Shown here: piece by piece, positions 1 through 10,755 of the stretch
Numbering within the stretch: position 1 is the first letter of the stretch
Layout: every line of letters starts with the position of its first letter
Position numbers and translations under genes: made by a program
DNA from: Flaveria trinervia
Lineage: Eukaryota > Streptophyta > Magnoliopsida > Asterales > Asteraceae
DNA: 64,000 nt
Reading direction: 5' to 3'
Assembly (NCBI GenBank): GCA_025506515.1
Contig: CM046445.1
Location: 1,272,131 to 1,336,130 of the forward strand
Notes under the pieces: generated by a model
Told to the model about the DNA's origin: nothing
Seen by the model: only the letters and a program-made list of their open reading frames with translations
Databases searched by the model: none

Positions 1-299
1 TGTATAATTTACTAAATTAAAAACCTATTATTTATTAAAAACAAAAAAATTATAAAAATAGAATACAAAAAAATTAAAAAAATAATTTCTCTTAAAACAA
101 TATATTTAAAAAACACAAATTTTTCATAAAATTTTTTTTAAGAAAAATAAATTATTACTTATTTACTTAAATTAGTTATTTATACGTAATTATAATCATA
201 TTTTATTTTCAAGCATGATTTATAATGCATATGTTTTTATTAATAATTATTTAATATTTTATTTATTCAATCCGTGTATTACACGGGGGACTAACCTAG
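1..299 (+). mobile_element. Helitron-like 3' end, cut by window edge
   Basis: AT-rich sequence ends in an imperfect palindrome (CCGTGTATTACACGG, about 272-286) followed after a short spacer by CTAG at 296-299 and then T. A 3' hairpin about 10 nt before CTRR, inserted ahead of T, is the Helitron hallmark. The same ending recurs at 31531 and 33618. The 5' end lies outside the window. No Rep/helicase coding is visible, so it is non-autonomous. Confidence 0.6.
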
Positions 300-374
300 T
301 TTTATTATATTAGGAAGATGTAAAGAGTTTAGTCACGTGGCTTGATTTTAAACAATGTGTTTCCATATAATATA

Positions 375-910
375 TTAGCTTTAGTAAACCCGTATGTTAC
401 ACAAGTTAAATAAATAAAATAATATAATAATTTATTTATTATAAAATGATTCTAAAATATGATGTGACTGAAATTACATAAGAGAAACGACTATAAGTAA
501 TAAAACAATGATATCAGCTTTTGATTTTTAAATATTTTTCATAAAAAATAAAAATTTTGTTATAAAACAAATTGTATAAAAATGACATTTTTAAAAATTT
601 CCTTATTATGACTCCCAAATTTAATGATTTTTGGTTTAAAAATTGACTATTTAAAAATACCAATTTTAAAATATTCGTATTTTTAAAAAAGTTATATGCA
701 TTAGAAAAGAAATTAATTTACAAAAAAATTATTTATTTAGAAAGGGCATGATTAAACAAATATCTTTCTTAATTTATTAAATCTAAAGAGGTGTTAATAA
801 ATATTTTTAGAAATTAAGGTAAATATTTAATAGGAGAGAGAGACGAGAAATTTTTTATGAGAATTATTATGGTATCGACATGTGTACTCTTATGATATTT
901 TTTTATTAGA
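375..910 (-). mobile_element. Non-autonomous Helitron-like element
   Basis: Read on the minus strand it begins near TCTAATAAAAAAATAT (about 910) and ends with a hairpin-like GTGTAACATACGGG followed by CTAA at 378-375 and then T. Its body aligns by eye along most of its length with the plus-strand copy at 33144-33618. About 536 bp, no coding capacity. Confidence 0.62.
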
Positions 911-958
911 GTTGGAAGATTCGTAACAAACAATTGCCACGTATTGTTTTATTAGCAA

Positions 959-1330
959 ATAGGTTAGTACCCTGTGTATTATACGGGTTGAATAAATAAA
1001 ACATTAAATAATTAGTAATGAAAAATTATTAATTATAAAATAATTTTTTGAAATATGACATGATTGAAATTAATGGGTAAGGACTATAAGTAATAAAACA
1101 ATGATATCTTATTTTATTCAAACGTTTGTTATAAATTCTTTTATCTAATTTAATAAAAATTCATTCTAATCTAAAATGTTTTAAAAAAATCATTCTTTAA
1201 AGATTTCTTATTATAACTTTGAGTTTTAATTTTTTATTGTTCATAATAAATTAATTTCTAAAAACAGTATAATCTTATATTTTCATTTAAAAATAATATT
1301 TTAATAATATAATAAACTATGACAAAAGTT
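959..1330 (-). mobile_element. Second Helitron-like copy, 5' limit unclear
   Basis: The minus-strand 3' end (CCCGTATAATACACAGGG, then CTAT in place of CTRR) lies at about 986-959. The body shares a stretch of more than 20 bases around 1080-1110 with the neighbouring copy at about 490-515, in the same orientation. The 5' end on the right could not be fixed. Confidence 0.48.
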
Positions 1331-1899
1331 ATTTAGAAGTTTATTCCTTTTTATTACTTTATAAAATGCTTTTTCTTTAAATTAAGTAAGTTATTTTATA
1401 ACTTATTTTAATAATTAATTATGTAATTGATTATTCTTATCAAGTCATTATTTAATTAATTATTAAATTAATTATTTCTTTTTCACACTTTCAACATTTA
1501 TTTAATCAATTATTTATGAATTAAATCATATTTAATTATTAAATTTTATTTTATTATCAAAACCCAAATTCCAATTGAAACCCTAATTCATATTTAGTCG
1601 TTTAACAATATCATTATTCTTAATCCTAAGACACCAAAACCTTAGGTTGAATCATGAAGAAATTGTTAGAGCTATCTTATTTTCTTGTTATTATATAAAG
1701 TGCATCTATCATGTGAGTTTTCATGTTCTTTTTTACCTTATTTCACACCTTTTTGGGGTGAAACATGTTAATTTTATAAAAATACACTTGTAAACCATCT
1801 TGAAATTTGTAATGCACTAGCAATTCGTTTATAAACTTGTCAATGTTATTTGAAATATTTGTGAGCCTTATATGATAGTCATATTGTAAAAACAATCAT
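1331..1899. other. AT-rich spacer, nothing recognised
   Basis: No ORF, terminal repeat or RNA gene seen. The segment around 1560-1700 (CCCTAATTCA, TCCTAAGACACC) could already belong to the LTR remnant that follows. Confidence 0.4.
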
Positions 1900-2432
1900 T
1901 AACTATTGCTAGCCTAGCGACGTCATAGATCTATGGGCTTGACAAGTCTATTTGGTGCTAAAGCCAAGGTTATTATCGGCTTCTGATGATGTATTCTTGT
2001 TTATCATGGGAATCAAGTACACTTAGCTAATCGTTATAACTTATTGTGGCCATCTTTGTCAAGGTTTGATTGTATCATTATGCTATCTATATTCTTGTAT
2101 TATATCTTAACCTATGACATGAATTGCCTCTTAAAAGTTATTTTTTACGTATGTATAAATTCATGAGAACTCACCAACATTATATGTTGACTTTATTTTT
2201 AATATGTTTTAGGATGCTATTTTGAGGACTTCTTCATACTTATATAGGACTTGGACCTAGTTTAATTTTTTGTTGTTTGAATCTTTATTGTATTGTAATG
2301 ATTTATTTATTTAGTAATATTCAATGAAAAATGGCATTTAATAATATTTCAACTTATTTAATTCCATGATCTATGAACAATCGTTTCATATTCATCTGCC
2401 CCGATGATTCCACCGTCGGTCGGGGTGTGACA
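1900..2432 (+). repeat. Gypsy-type LTR remnant (3' part)
   Basis: The segment ends GGGGTGTGACA at 2432, the same ending as the LTRs of the Gypsy element at 48387-58884. It also shares the layout of their last 500 bases: GARCTCACCAA (about 2168), then an AG|G acceptor-like site (about 2211), then a U5-like tail. No primer site follows and no LTR start (TGTGACATCC) was found upstream, so it is a solo or truncated LTR. Confidence 0.42.
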
Positions 2433-2910
2433 TCCCCTTTCTTCTTCGAGCTTCTTCATTCAATTGACACTATGCCTTAATTCCTTTGAGCCCTAATTCC
2501 ATTTAGTGTTCATAAACCACCATTCAAAACCACCAATTTTATTGAAGCCCTAACTGTTGAAGATCTACTCAAGAAGGAATGGCTTCAAGAAGAAGTAATA
2601 CCTTATTTCAATCACGTTCAAAAAGCTCGTTTTTGAGCTCTAATCATGTTCATGAATGCAATTCCTTTTTCAGGAACAAATCCAATTTTCTCGTGCGGTT
2701 GTGGAACCATGTCTATAACTTCATGGACTAAAGCAAATCCGGGTCGTCGTTTTCACTATTGTGTAAGAATGTTGTTTTTTGGTTATGAATCCAATTTTCT
2801 TTTGCTTTGCTATGTGTTTTACAAGATATGTAGTTATATAGTTAAGAAATGATCAATCTATCATTGATATTAGCTTAAATCCTTGAATTCATGTAAATTT
2901 GTTAGAGAAT

Positions 2911-4666
2911 TGTAAGGCCCCATTCCGAGACGCTTACAACTGGTCGATCATCGCACATAAAACATACAAATCCATTTAACTTTCATAAAACCTCGTAGCG
3001 AAATCATCAAAATAAACATCTCATTTCATTATAAAAGCTTTTGCAGAACAATACATCATTATCAAGTTACAAAATACATATTGTATTACATCACAAAAGC
3101 ATTATAAAAATGGATGCCATCCAAAAGAGCTGAGTAGCCGCCTCGTGCCATCCTTAGCAATCATTACCTGCCAACTAGAAACATATAAAAGTCAGAGTTA
3201 CTGAGTGAGTTCTAGTTTTATAATAAAACATACTTTTCTTTCATTAAAACTGTTTTTTACTTTCATGCAATCATACATCATGTGTACACATAGATAATAT
3301 CATTATTATCTTCATTAATCGTTCATTCACCGTACCTCATTATCATTCACATTTGTTCATACTTTCTTTCTTTCATTTGTACGTTCATTACTTTTGATGA
3401 CATGTACATTACCTCGAACATTGTGCACGAAGCGGGTAACTGGGCCTGAGGTCTTTCATAGACCTTGAACATTGGGCACAGAGCTGACTCTAGTACCTAG
3501 GGCAAGTACATTCACCACTTATCTTTTCTCTTTCGTTCCGGATCAATGCCATATGCTATACCCCGAACATTATGCACAAAGCTGGTTACCGGGCCTGAGG
3601 TCTTTCATAGACCTCGAACATTATGCACGACGCTGACTCCAGTACCTAGGGCAAGCGGCAAGGATCCCATACAGATGGTCAATCACAAAGAAGGACCCCG
3701 ATGTGCATCCTTCTGGGGTAGCTAACCCACACACCGTTGGGCTAACACCCTACATTGGGGCGTGTCCCAACATACAAGGCTTGCAAGACTTTCGTTACTT
3801 ACCATCGTTCATTAATGCATGCATTCATTCATCATGTTCCTCTTTTAATATCTTTCACTTTACGTTACATAATACTTTCATTTCATTCATTAACATTTCA
3901 CGTAAAGCCAAGGGAAAATAATCATATATATTAATAAGGAACATCACCATTTTATTCATGAACCTCAGTCGCACGACTCACAAGCGTATGGGCTCCAGTC
4001 GCACGACTCACATGCGAATGAACCTCAATCGCACGACTGGAATGCGTATGGACCTTAGTCGCATTCCTTTCGGTCGCATGACCTCCAGTCGCATGCCATT
4101 CGGTCACATAGCCCTAACTGATGCATAATGCAGTTCATCTCGAACCCAATCTGCCATTTTCGACCTCCAAGCTCTTCGAAACCTCTTTTAAGCTCAAATC
4201 GACCATCCTAAACCTTAGGAATACATACCACAACACCATTCAAGCACACACAAGCCCAAAATCAAAACCCATTCGAATCAAACACATACACACGGGTCAA
4301 ACACACACATTTCAAAAACGGGTTTCACTATGTGTTTCAGCCCCAAATCAATTGAAAACGTGTAAAAGAGGGGTCCTAGAACTCACACAAATAACACCGT
4401 CGAGTAGAGCTTCGATTCAACCCGCTACACTTCAACTTTCATGCTCGAATCCACACGAACCAAGCTTGAGACCACTTTTTCTTCCTCTTTTCTCTCTAAC
4501 CCGAAAATGAGTGAGTGTGGGGGGGGGGGGGTGTGGGCTGCCTTCCTCCTCTTATACCCCCACTCATTCAAGGGTTTTCCCATTTTGGCAAGTTTGTTCC
4601 CTAGACTTTGGACTTTATTTCTTCTTCTTCTTTTGTCGGCTACAAAGAAGATATCCAGGTGTTAAA
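2911..4666 (-). repeat. Solo LTR of the Gypsy TGTAACACC/GGCCTTACA family
   Basis: The plus strand begins TGTAAGGCCCC and ends GGTGTTAAA (GTTACA with one change), flanked by a perfect 5-bp duplication AGAAT (2906-2910 and 4667-4671). No internal region, so it arose by LTR-LTR recombination. It sits in the intron of the GRF-like gene. Holds arrays at about 3420-3660 (GAACATT-GCAC units) and 3958-4110 (CAGTCGCACGACT words), plus a run of 13 G at 4519-4531. The ORFs inside are chance. Confidence 0.88.
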
Positions 4667-4671
4667 AGAAT

Positions 4672-5039
4672 AGGCGAATTTGGTAGAGCCTTTATGCATA
4701 TAATCTAAAAATTTGAAGATAGTTTTGTGAATCAAGATTTTGTTTCTTGAATTATAAAACATTCTTGATCTTTTTTTCTTTAGTTTAGCAATTTGATCAT
4801 GGGTCATTTGTTAAATTTATGTGCATATTATGCTAATTGTTTTAGTAAATCTTTCACCTTTAGGTTTCGAATTGGTTTCAAGATTCAAATTTATGCCAAA
4901 ATTTTTAGTTTAATTTTGTCTTTACTCAAATTTGTGCTATTGAAGTTAATATGGTTCTTAGTCTTAATCTGAACTTACTTTTGGTAGATAAGAAAGTTTG
5001 AAAGTTTATTTATTACTAATTTTAACTTTATTAACATAG
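4672..5039 (+). other. Rest of GRF-like intron
   Basis: T-rich sequence with no ORF, ending TTAACATAG at 5039, a good plant 3' splice site. It directly precedes the second GRF-like exon. Confidence 0.5.
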
Positions 5040-5822
5040 ATCAAATTGTGGTTTTGTCGAATGGTTTGACCCTGAAATGTGTGCTAGGTCAAAAGTAGTG
5101 ATACGTGGATTGCTCAAAAGAATCAATGAATGCCAAGAATTAAGAAATTCAAGTGATGCTGAAGTAAGAAGATTGAACATTATCATAGGTGAAGAGAAGA
5201 AATTATCAAGTGAAAAAGCTAATGAAGTTTGTGTAACACCCCGAATTTCTATTTAAACGAAAGGAAAAGAAAAGTAAATAGAAAGAAAGGATAATGAGCA
5301 CAAGTGGAGAGGGATAAAGTGTACAAAGTACAAAACCTTATTACTTTAAGGTTTAAAGGGGCATGATTGCCCATTTCTTCTTCATCTTCTTCAATCGGCT
5401 GAAAAGAAGAAAGAAGAGAGAGAGAGCCCCGGTTCTAGAGAGAGAAAGAGGAAGAAGCAGCTTCAAAGTGTTTGTTTTCAGGATTCAAGGGCTGAATCGA
5501 AGGTGGGTCTCAAACGGGAAGTGTGTTGCTTAAAGGCTGCGCAAGGTGAGTTTCTAGAACCCCTCTTTTATTGATTTTCAACTTGTTTGGGGCTATTATG
5601 CATACTAAGTAAACATTTTGAAAGTAACCATGAGTCTACAACCTTATGTTCAAATGATGTATGTATGTATGTATGTTATAGTGTTGATTATGGGTTAGAG
5701 TTACTGTTTAGCATGTTTAGATGCCCTTAGTATGTTAGATCTGTGCTTGGGTATCATTGGAATGATAATCAGGTGATGTTGGTAACACATAAAATAATTC
5801 AAAATGTTCTTGATAAACATGA

Positions 5823-6250
5823 ACAGTGGTCCATGTGCCCAGAGGTGGCTCATGCGCCCAAACAGTGGCCCATGCGCCCAGCATGAGTGGCCAGATGCCC
5901 AAGTGTTGGCCATGCGCCCGAGAGTGGGTCATGTGCCTAAACAGTGGTCCATGTGCCCAGCATGTTGACCCATGCGTCTAGGTGTTGGCCATGCGCTCAG
6001 AGGGGATCCATGCGCCTAAACAGTGGCCCATGCGTCTAAGTGTTGGCCATGCACCTAAATAGTGCCATGCGCCCAAAGTGATTGAAACGGCTAAGTGTTG
6101 ATGCGCCTAAACAGGTGCCATGCGCCTGCATAGTGGCAAAGCGCTTGAACAGGGCTGAAGCGCCTGAACAGGGCTGAAGTGCCCAAATAGTGCCCATGCA
6201 CCCAGACTGTTTTACACTTAGAATTTTTATGCTCATGCGCCTGGAAGGTC
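5823..6250 (+). repeat. LTR minisatellite, about 20-bp units (CATGCGCCCA)
   Basis: About 18 degenerate units of the form GTGGCCCATGCGCCCAAACA. It lies just downstream of the donor-like GGTGAGTTTCTAG, the place where other LTRs of this group carry TGCGGATGA or TGCGACTG arrays. Short ORFs across it are repeat artefacts. Confidence 0.8.
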
Positions 6251-6639
6251 CCATGCGCCCAATTTGGACTTAAGGTTTTCTAAGTGGTTTTAAGGGGTAT
6301 TATGGGGAGATAGGCTTGGTTATGATATGATGGCTTATGTTTGATGTGTGTTATGTATGTATGATGTGCCTGTATTGGTGATGGTGCATGTTTATGATTA
6401 TGTATATGTTCCTTATTATATATGTATGTCTTCCCTTGGCTTTGCGTTGAACGTTAATGAATGTAATGAAAGTATTATGTAACGTAAAGTGGAAGATAAT
6501 GAAAAGAGGAACATAATAATAGAATGCATGCATGAATAAATGAATGAATGAACGAATGAAAGGCTTACAAGCATATGTATAAGGTGAGCGACTCTGTGTT
6601 GCAACAGACTCGAAAGAGGTCCTTGTTGCGTACTCCGAT

Positions 6640-7180
6640 ACTTTGTCAGTCTTCGGACATGAGTCGGGGGTTTGTGAGCAGGCCCCGGCACAGTATCAGT
6701 CTTCGGACATGAGTCAGGGGTATTGCATGAGACATGATGCAGATCGCGTACCCCGATACTGTGTCAGTCTTCGAACATGAGTCGGGGGTTTGTTTGTCAG
6801 ACCCCGGCACAGTATCAGTCTTCGGACATGATTCGGGGGTATTGCATATGACAAAAGTGATAGATGATGAGATCCGTGTCGCGTATCCCGGTACTGTGTC
6901 AGTCTTCGGATATGAGTCGGGGGTTTGTTTATCAGGCCCCAACACAGTATCAGTCTTCGGACATGAGACGGGGATATTGCATGAGACGAGATAATGAGGT
7001 GAGCGACTTTGTGTTGCAACAGACTTGGATGGAGTTCAATCCCTGTGGTTGACTTATATGGGATATTTGTCGCGTATCCAGGTGTTGTGTCAGTCTTCGG
7101 ACATGAGTCAGGGGTTTGTGAGCAGGCCCCGGCACAGCATCAGCTTTTGAGCATGAGTCGGGGATATTGTATGAGACAAG
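6640..7180 (+). repeat. Second LTR tandem array (CTTCGGACATGAGTC)
   Basis: About eight units built around GTATCAGTCTTCGGACATGA, GTCGGGGGTTTGT and CAGGCCCCGGCACA. The half-units alternate, so the higher-order period is near 100-110 bases. Sister LTRs carry different monomers in this position (37725-37860, 46470-46770, 3420-3660). Confidence 0.75.
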
Positions 7181-7808
7181 ATTCAAGTAACAAAGAGTAA
7201 TGAGCAAGAGATGAATGAACTTTAATGAATTATCGTAATAAGGTACTTAACAGAATCCTTTTCATTCGACCTCAGTAATCGTGGCTGAGTGCCACGAAGA
7301 GGGTAAAGTCTGACCGGATCTAGAAAGAGAGTGAACGATAATGTAATGCGTTTAATGAACGAAGTTAATGAACGTAATGACGAAGATAATAATGATATTA
7401 TCTGTATGTACGTATGATGCATGATCACAAACGATTGTAAAGTATAGTATGATTTGAAATAAAGTAAAGAACGGTTTTAATGAAAGTAAAGTATTTTATT
7501 ATAAAAACTAGAACTCACTTAGCGTCACTGACTTTTGTATACATGATAGTTGGCAGGCATTTGTTGATGCTGAGGAGTTGCAGGCATGGATGCATAAGCT
7601 ACTGGGAGCATTTTGAGGCTGACATCCGTATTTTAACATGTCTTTGTATTTTGAGATGAGCACAAATGTTGTAAATGAATGAAATGAAATGTTTTTTAGT
7701 TATTAATGAAAGTTATAATTTCCGTTTCAAAATAAATGTACGTTTTATAATGTTTTAAGTGCAATAAATGACCAACCGTGAGGTGCCCGGGAACGGGGCC
7801 TTACAAGT

Positions 7809-7820
7809 TGGTATCAGAGC
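7809..7820 (+). other. Primer-binding site (tRNA-iMet)
   Basis: TGGTATCAGAGC, three bases after the LTR, complementary to the 3' end of plant initiator-Met tRNA. It shows that 5232-7805 is a 5' LTR. Confidence 0.9.
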
Positions 7821-8176
7821 CAAAGTTTAAGTATTGGGTAAATTTTCAAAAGAAACCTAAACTTAAACTGAGAATAGGACTAAAAGGAAAAGGGATGCCA
7901 GTCCTAGTAGCTACGTGCCTGCAGGTAAAGGTTTTATGTAAATGTTTTATGTAAGTTAACGTTAATCGGCATTATGTGCACATGTTGTGTGGTTTATGTG
8001 TTGCTGGTAGATTTGGATACTGATGTAGTCAGGATAGGTATTATCGGGGTATGAAGAGTAAAGTAAGTGGCTAATCACAACTGGCCACTGTAATTAGGGA
8101 CTTACTATACTTGACAAAACTGAGCTGTTCCCTTGAGCGACTGTGTTGGTGTTTGAATCTTTTAGTGTGTTAGAGG

Positions 8177-8884
8177 ATGGCTGGTGGTAGATCTTCTAAG
8201 GCTTCGCGAGGTGGAGGCGGTGGTGGATGTGGTGCTGAACCACGGGTCAAGAGGAAGGTCTAGGGCTGAAAGAGTGGTTCATGAAGAACCCGAGACCCCT
8301 CATCAGGAGGGCGGTGATGAGAATGCTAATCAGAGGGCCTCGATGAGAGAGGCAGTCATGGAGGAATGCATCAAGTCATACAGACGATCCTACCGTCTGT
8401 GGTGACCGAAGTTTTAAAAGTTGTTAGAGATGGGGAGAGACAGGAAAGGGTAGATCTTCGGGCGAAAGGAGACGACCCGAGACTGAAATGGTTTTCTTCT
8501 TCGAGACGAAGAGAAGAGGAAGAGCCTGCGCCGGAGGCGGCACGAGGCTGTAACTATGGGGCGTTTCAACGATACAAGCCCCTAAATTTTGATGGAAATG
8601 ACACTGCTGCTACTGCTCATCGATAGGTGAGAGAGATGGAAGCGGTATTGAATATCAACGAGTGTCGGGAGGATCAGAAAGTAAAGTTTGCTGCCTATTC
8701 TTTTGTGGACTCGGCTCTGTGCAGGTGGGACAATATAGTCCAAGCCGAGGGTAGCAGAGCTATTGGAAGGATGAGATGGCCGGAGTTGATGAGGCTAGTG
8801 ATTGAGGAGTTCTGTCCTCACCGAGAGATGGACAAGGTTGAGAGGGAGTTCTTGCAGCTGGAGGCGGGAACGATGACACATCAT
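8177..8884 (+). pseudogene. Gypsy gag, truncated and frameshifted
   Basis: The ATG at 8177 opens MAGGRSSKASRGGG, the same start as the gag of the minus-strand element at 43643. The frame shifts near 8255 and again near 8370; a TAG at 8624-8626 replaces a conserved Trp. The C-terminal segment (8627-8884: MEAVLNINECREDQKVKFAA, then LCRWDNI and FCPHREMDKVEREFLQLEAG) is the Retrotrans_gag capsid domain. It breaks off at 8884 inside that domain. Protein role: capsid-like particle, cytoplasmic. Not functional. Confidence 0.8.
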
Positions 8885-9375
8885 ATGTAACAGATAATCC
8901 ATACATATGTAACAATACTAAACCAACCAAAAGGGTCAAAATAGATAATCCGCCTATGTAACAATACTAAACCAACCAAAAGGGTCAAAATAGATAATCC
9001 ATCATATGTAACAATACTAAACCAACCAAAAGGGTCAAAATAGATAATCCATCATGTAACAATACTAAACCAACCAAACAGGTCAAAACAGATAATCCAT
9101 ACATATGTAACAATACTAAACCAACCAAAAGGGTCAAAATAGATAATCCATCATATGTAACAATACTAAACCAACCAAAAGGGTCAAAATAGATAATCCA
9201 TCATATGTAACAATACTAAACCAACCAATATGTAACAATACTAAACCAATCAAAAGGGTCAAAATAGATAATCCATCATATGAAACATTACTAAACACCA
9301 AAATGGTCAATATAGATAATTTATCATATGTAACAATACTAAACCAACCAAATGGGTCAAAATAGATAATCCATT
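8885..9375. repeat. 50-bp minisatellite, about 10 copies
   Basis: The monomer contains AACAATACTAAACCAACCAA, AAGGGTCAAAATAGATAATC and CATCATATGT. Copies differ by small substitutions; some are shortened (around 9220-9240). It begins exactly where gag stops. No coding potential. Confidence 0.9.
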
Positions 9376-9513
9376 AAGTTTCAAAAGCAACATATGTAAT
9401 CAAAGTTTCAAAAACTGATTAACTAAACCATACATAACTAAACCAAGTTTCATAAACAACTTTTTCCATCAATCTTGACTTGCTTTTGGTGTAGTTTGCG
9501 ATGCATCTTGTGA

Positions 9514-9777
9514 TTAAGCTTCACCCTTGAAACTTCTATAATTATGAACCTTGTTCCTGCACTTTTCACAAGTTTTAGTAGTTCCCTTTCTAGTAAACTT
9601 CCCATTACTTGTGGTAGATTCTTCAATCGTTTTAGCATACTTTTTTCTCACTATTACTGTCAAATTTATCCAAGTCGATATGTAGGCTATATTGTTCAAG
9701 AGTAACACACTCATCCTCATCTATCTCAATGATTGTTTTCTCACAATTTTCATCACCAATTTTTATCTTGTGAGTGG
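9514..9777 (-). pseudogene. Host-like gene 3' exon, zinc-knuckle-like, frameshifted
   Basis: On the minus strand an apparent exon starts at 9777 after an AG and reads ATHKIKIGDENCEKTIIEID, ECVTLEQYSLHIDLDKF. It then needs a frame change near 9650 to continue KYAKTIEESTTSNGKFTRKG, TCEKCRNKVHNYRSFK up to TAA (9514-9516). CEKCRNKVHN resembles a small zinc knuckle of the kind found at the end of FAR1/MULE-type proteins, but that is only a resemblance. The upstream part of the gene would lie beyond the MITE, at 23233 and above, where TTCATTGCAG is a good splice acceptor. Function not recognised. Confidence 0.45.
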
Positions 9778-9803
9778 CTACAATTAAGGATGTCATTTTT
9801 ACC

Positions 9804-10663
9804 TGTTGGATCAAGAAGAAGGCTAATGCACCCAAAACTATGTCACTTAAGTTATTTTGGTGCTGCATGCAAAGGCTTTCGAAGTTTAACATGGAACTTC
9901 CGAAGGTTGTAGAGTTCTTCCGAAGACAAAGTGAAAGATCAACTTCCGAAGACAGAGTTCTACTTCCGAAGACAAGTGCATACTTCCGAAGTTCATGTCT
10001 TAGAAGAATAAACTGAAGACCACTTCCGAAGTATGATGAAAAGAAGAAGTCTCCAAGCATTGGAAGAAGCAACCTCTTCCGAAGTATAAGTGGCTTCGGA
10101 AGTACTTACTCTTCCGAAGCCATTTAACCTTCAGAAGACACTGCTATGAACCAGTGGACACAAGTATGGTCTCTGACACTCCGTTGCAGACTTCTGATAC
10201 AACATGGCCTCTTCCTAAAGAGCCATGTACTTGACCATACTTTATTCCACTGTTTACCTTTTTATGATAGTACATGTTACCAACTTTAGTTGGTGACAAA
10301 AGGTAAGTCAGGGACATGTCCTGACTACCATATCTCAGATAATACTTTATCTGAGATACCTTAAACTATAGTCTTGTAGTATAGGCTTTAGCTAAAGGAT
10401 CCTAGCTGGTATCAAAGTATATCCGGCTGTAGGTAGTATTATATATAGGTTCTCTTTGTAACTCATTGAAAAACAACTGCTTGTAAGAGTCTTGTATTAT
10501 TGAGTTAAGAAGCAATATTTAAAAGTACATTGAAAATTACTTTCTATGTTCTGTATTACTTTCTATATTGTGATCACTCTTACGGATTCTTTCTATACCC
10601 GAGTGTTGTTCTAGGTGAGTTTGAGAGAAAACATTGTGTTTAATGACAAACATTGATCCTGCA
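9804..10663 (+). repeat. Sirevirus 5' LTR
   Basis: TGTTGGATC start, CCTGCA end. 9889-10130 is packed with CTTCCGAAG/CTTCGGAAG near-palindromes. A TATA box (TATTATATATA) lies at about 10436-10446; the transcript would start a few tens of bases downstream. Confidence 0.95.
10436..10446 (+). promoter_or_regulatory. LTR TATA box
   Basis: TATTATATATA in the U3 end of the 5' LTR. The same sequence stands at about 22174-22184 in the 3' LTR and, reversed, near 25280-25290 in the related solo LTR. Confidence 0.6.
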
Positions 10664-10665
10664 AT

Positions 10666-10677
10666 TGGTATCAGAGC
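10666..10677 (+). other. Primer-binding site (tRNA-iMet)
   Basis: TGGTATCAGAGC, two bases after the 5' LTR. Typical of Sireviruses. Confidence 0.9.
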
Positions 10678-10755
10678 ATTTTAGGCTCTTGATTGCGTTA
10701 TCTAACCATCCAAATCAACCTGTTTTTACTCCTCCCTTTAACTCAGTTTCTCAAA

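Larger units (their letters stand above)
2579..5231 (+). pseudogene. GRF-type zinc-finger gene fragment, interrupted
   Basis: About 2670-2772 encodes C-G-C-G, SITSWTKANPGRRFHYC, the signature of the plant GRF zinc finger (CxCG...TSWT..NPGRRF..C). GT at 2773 could be a splice donor. AG at 5038-5039 is a likely acceptor. From 5044 the reading NCGFVEWFDPEMCARSK continues the domain, followed by a charged, probably helical tail up to 5231. An ATG at 2579 (MASRRS...) is in a different frame from the zinc finger, so the exon carries a frameshift or the true start is 2646. The simplest donor and acceptor also do not join in phase. The intron holds a solo LTR (2911-4666) and the gene stops where a Gypsy LTR begins at 5232. 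GRF fingers bind nucleic acid in other proteins; the role of this gene is unknown. Almost certainly non-functional. Confidence 0.6.
5232..7805 (+). repeat. 5' LTR of truncated Gypsy element
   Basis: Starts TGTAACACCCCG and ends GGGGCCTTACA, directly before a primer site. About 2574 bp, longer than its minus-strand relatives (about 1.8 kb) because of two internal tandem arrays (5823-6250 and 6640-7180). AAG|GTGAG at 5546 looks like a splice donor, and AG|TTGGCAG at 7549 matches acceptor sites in sister LTRs. Confidence 0.88.
5232..8884 (+). mobile_element. Ty3/Gypsy element, 5' portion only
   Basis: One LTR (5232-7805), primer-binding site and the beginning of gag, ending abruptly near 8884 at a minisatellite. 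No pol or 3' LTR of this copy follows. The gag is a close relative of the one in the minus-strand element at 37240-45805. The presumed target site is GTTTG (5227-5231); its partner was not found, so the 3' part was lost by deletion. Confidence 0.8.

Noticed and set aside
4121..4708. ORFs of 129, 74 and 65 aa
   Set aside because: Inside the solo LTR 2911-4666, on the non-sense strand of the element, no known motif; they overlap the reversed LTR promoter region.
6646..7207. Overlapping repetitive ORFs on both strands, up to 101 aa
   Set aside because: Translation of the second tandem array in the LTR.
9632..10072. 146-aa minus ORF, and the similar one at 21333-21797
   Set aside because: Mostly reverse-strand translation of the Sirevirus LTR palindromes; only 9632-9777 is part of a plausible host exon.
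9889..10130. Heat-shock elements in the Sirevirus LTR
   Set aside because: The words have TTC and GAA separated by one base, whereas the canonical element has a two-base gap. A relation to heat response is not supported.
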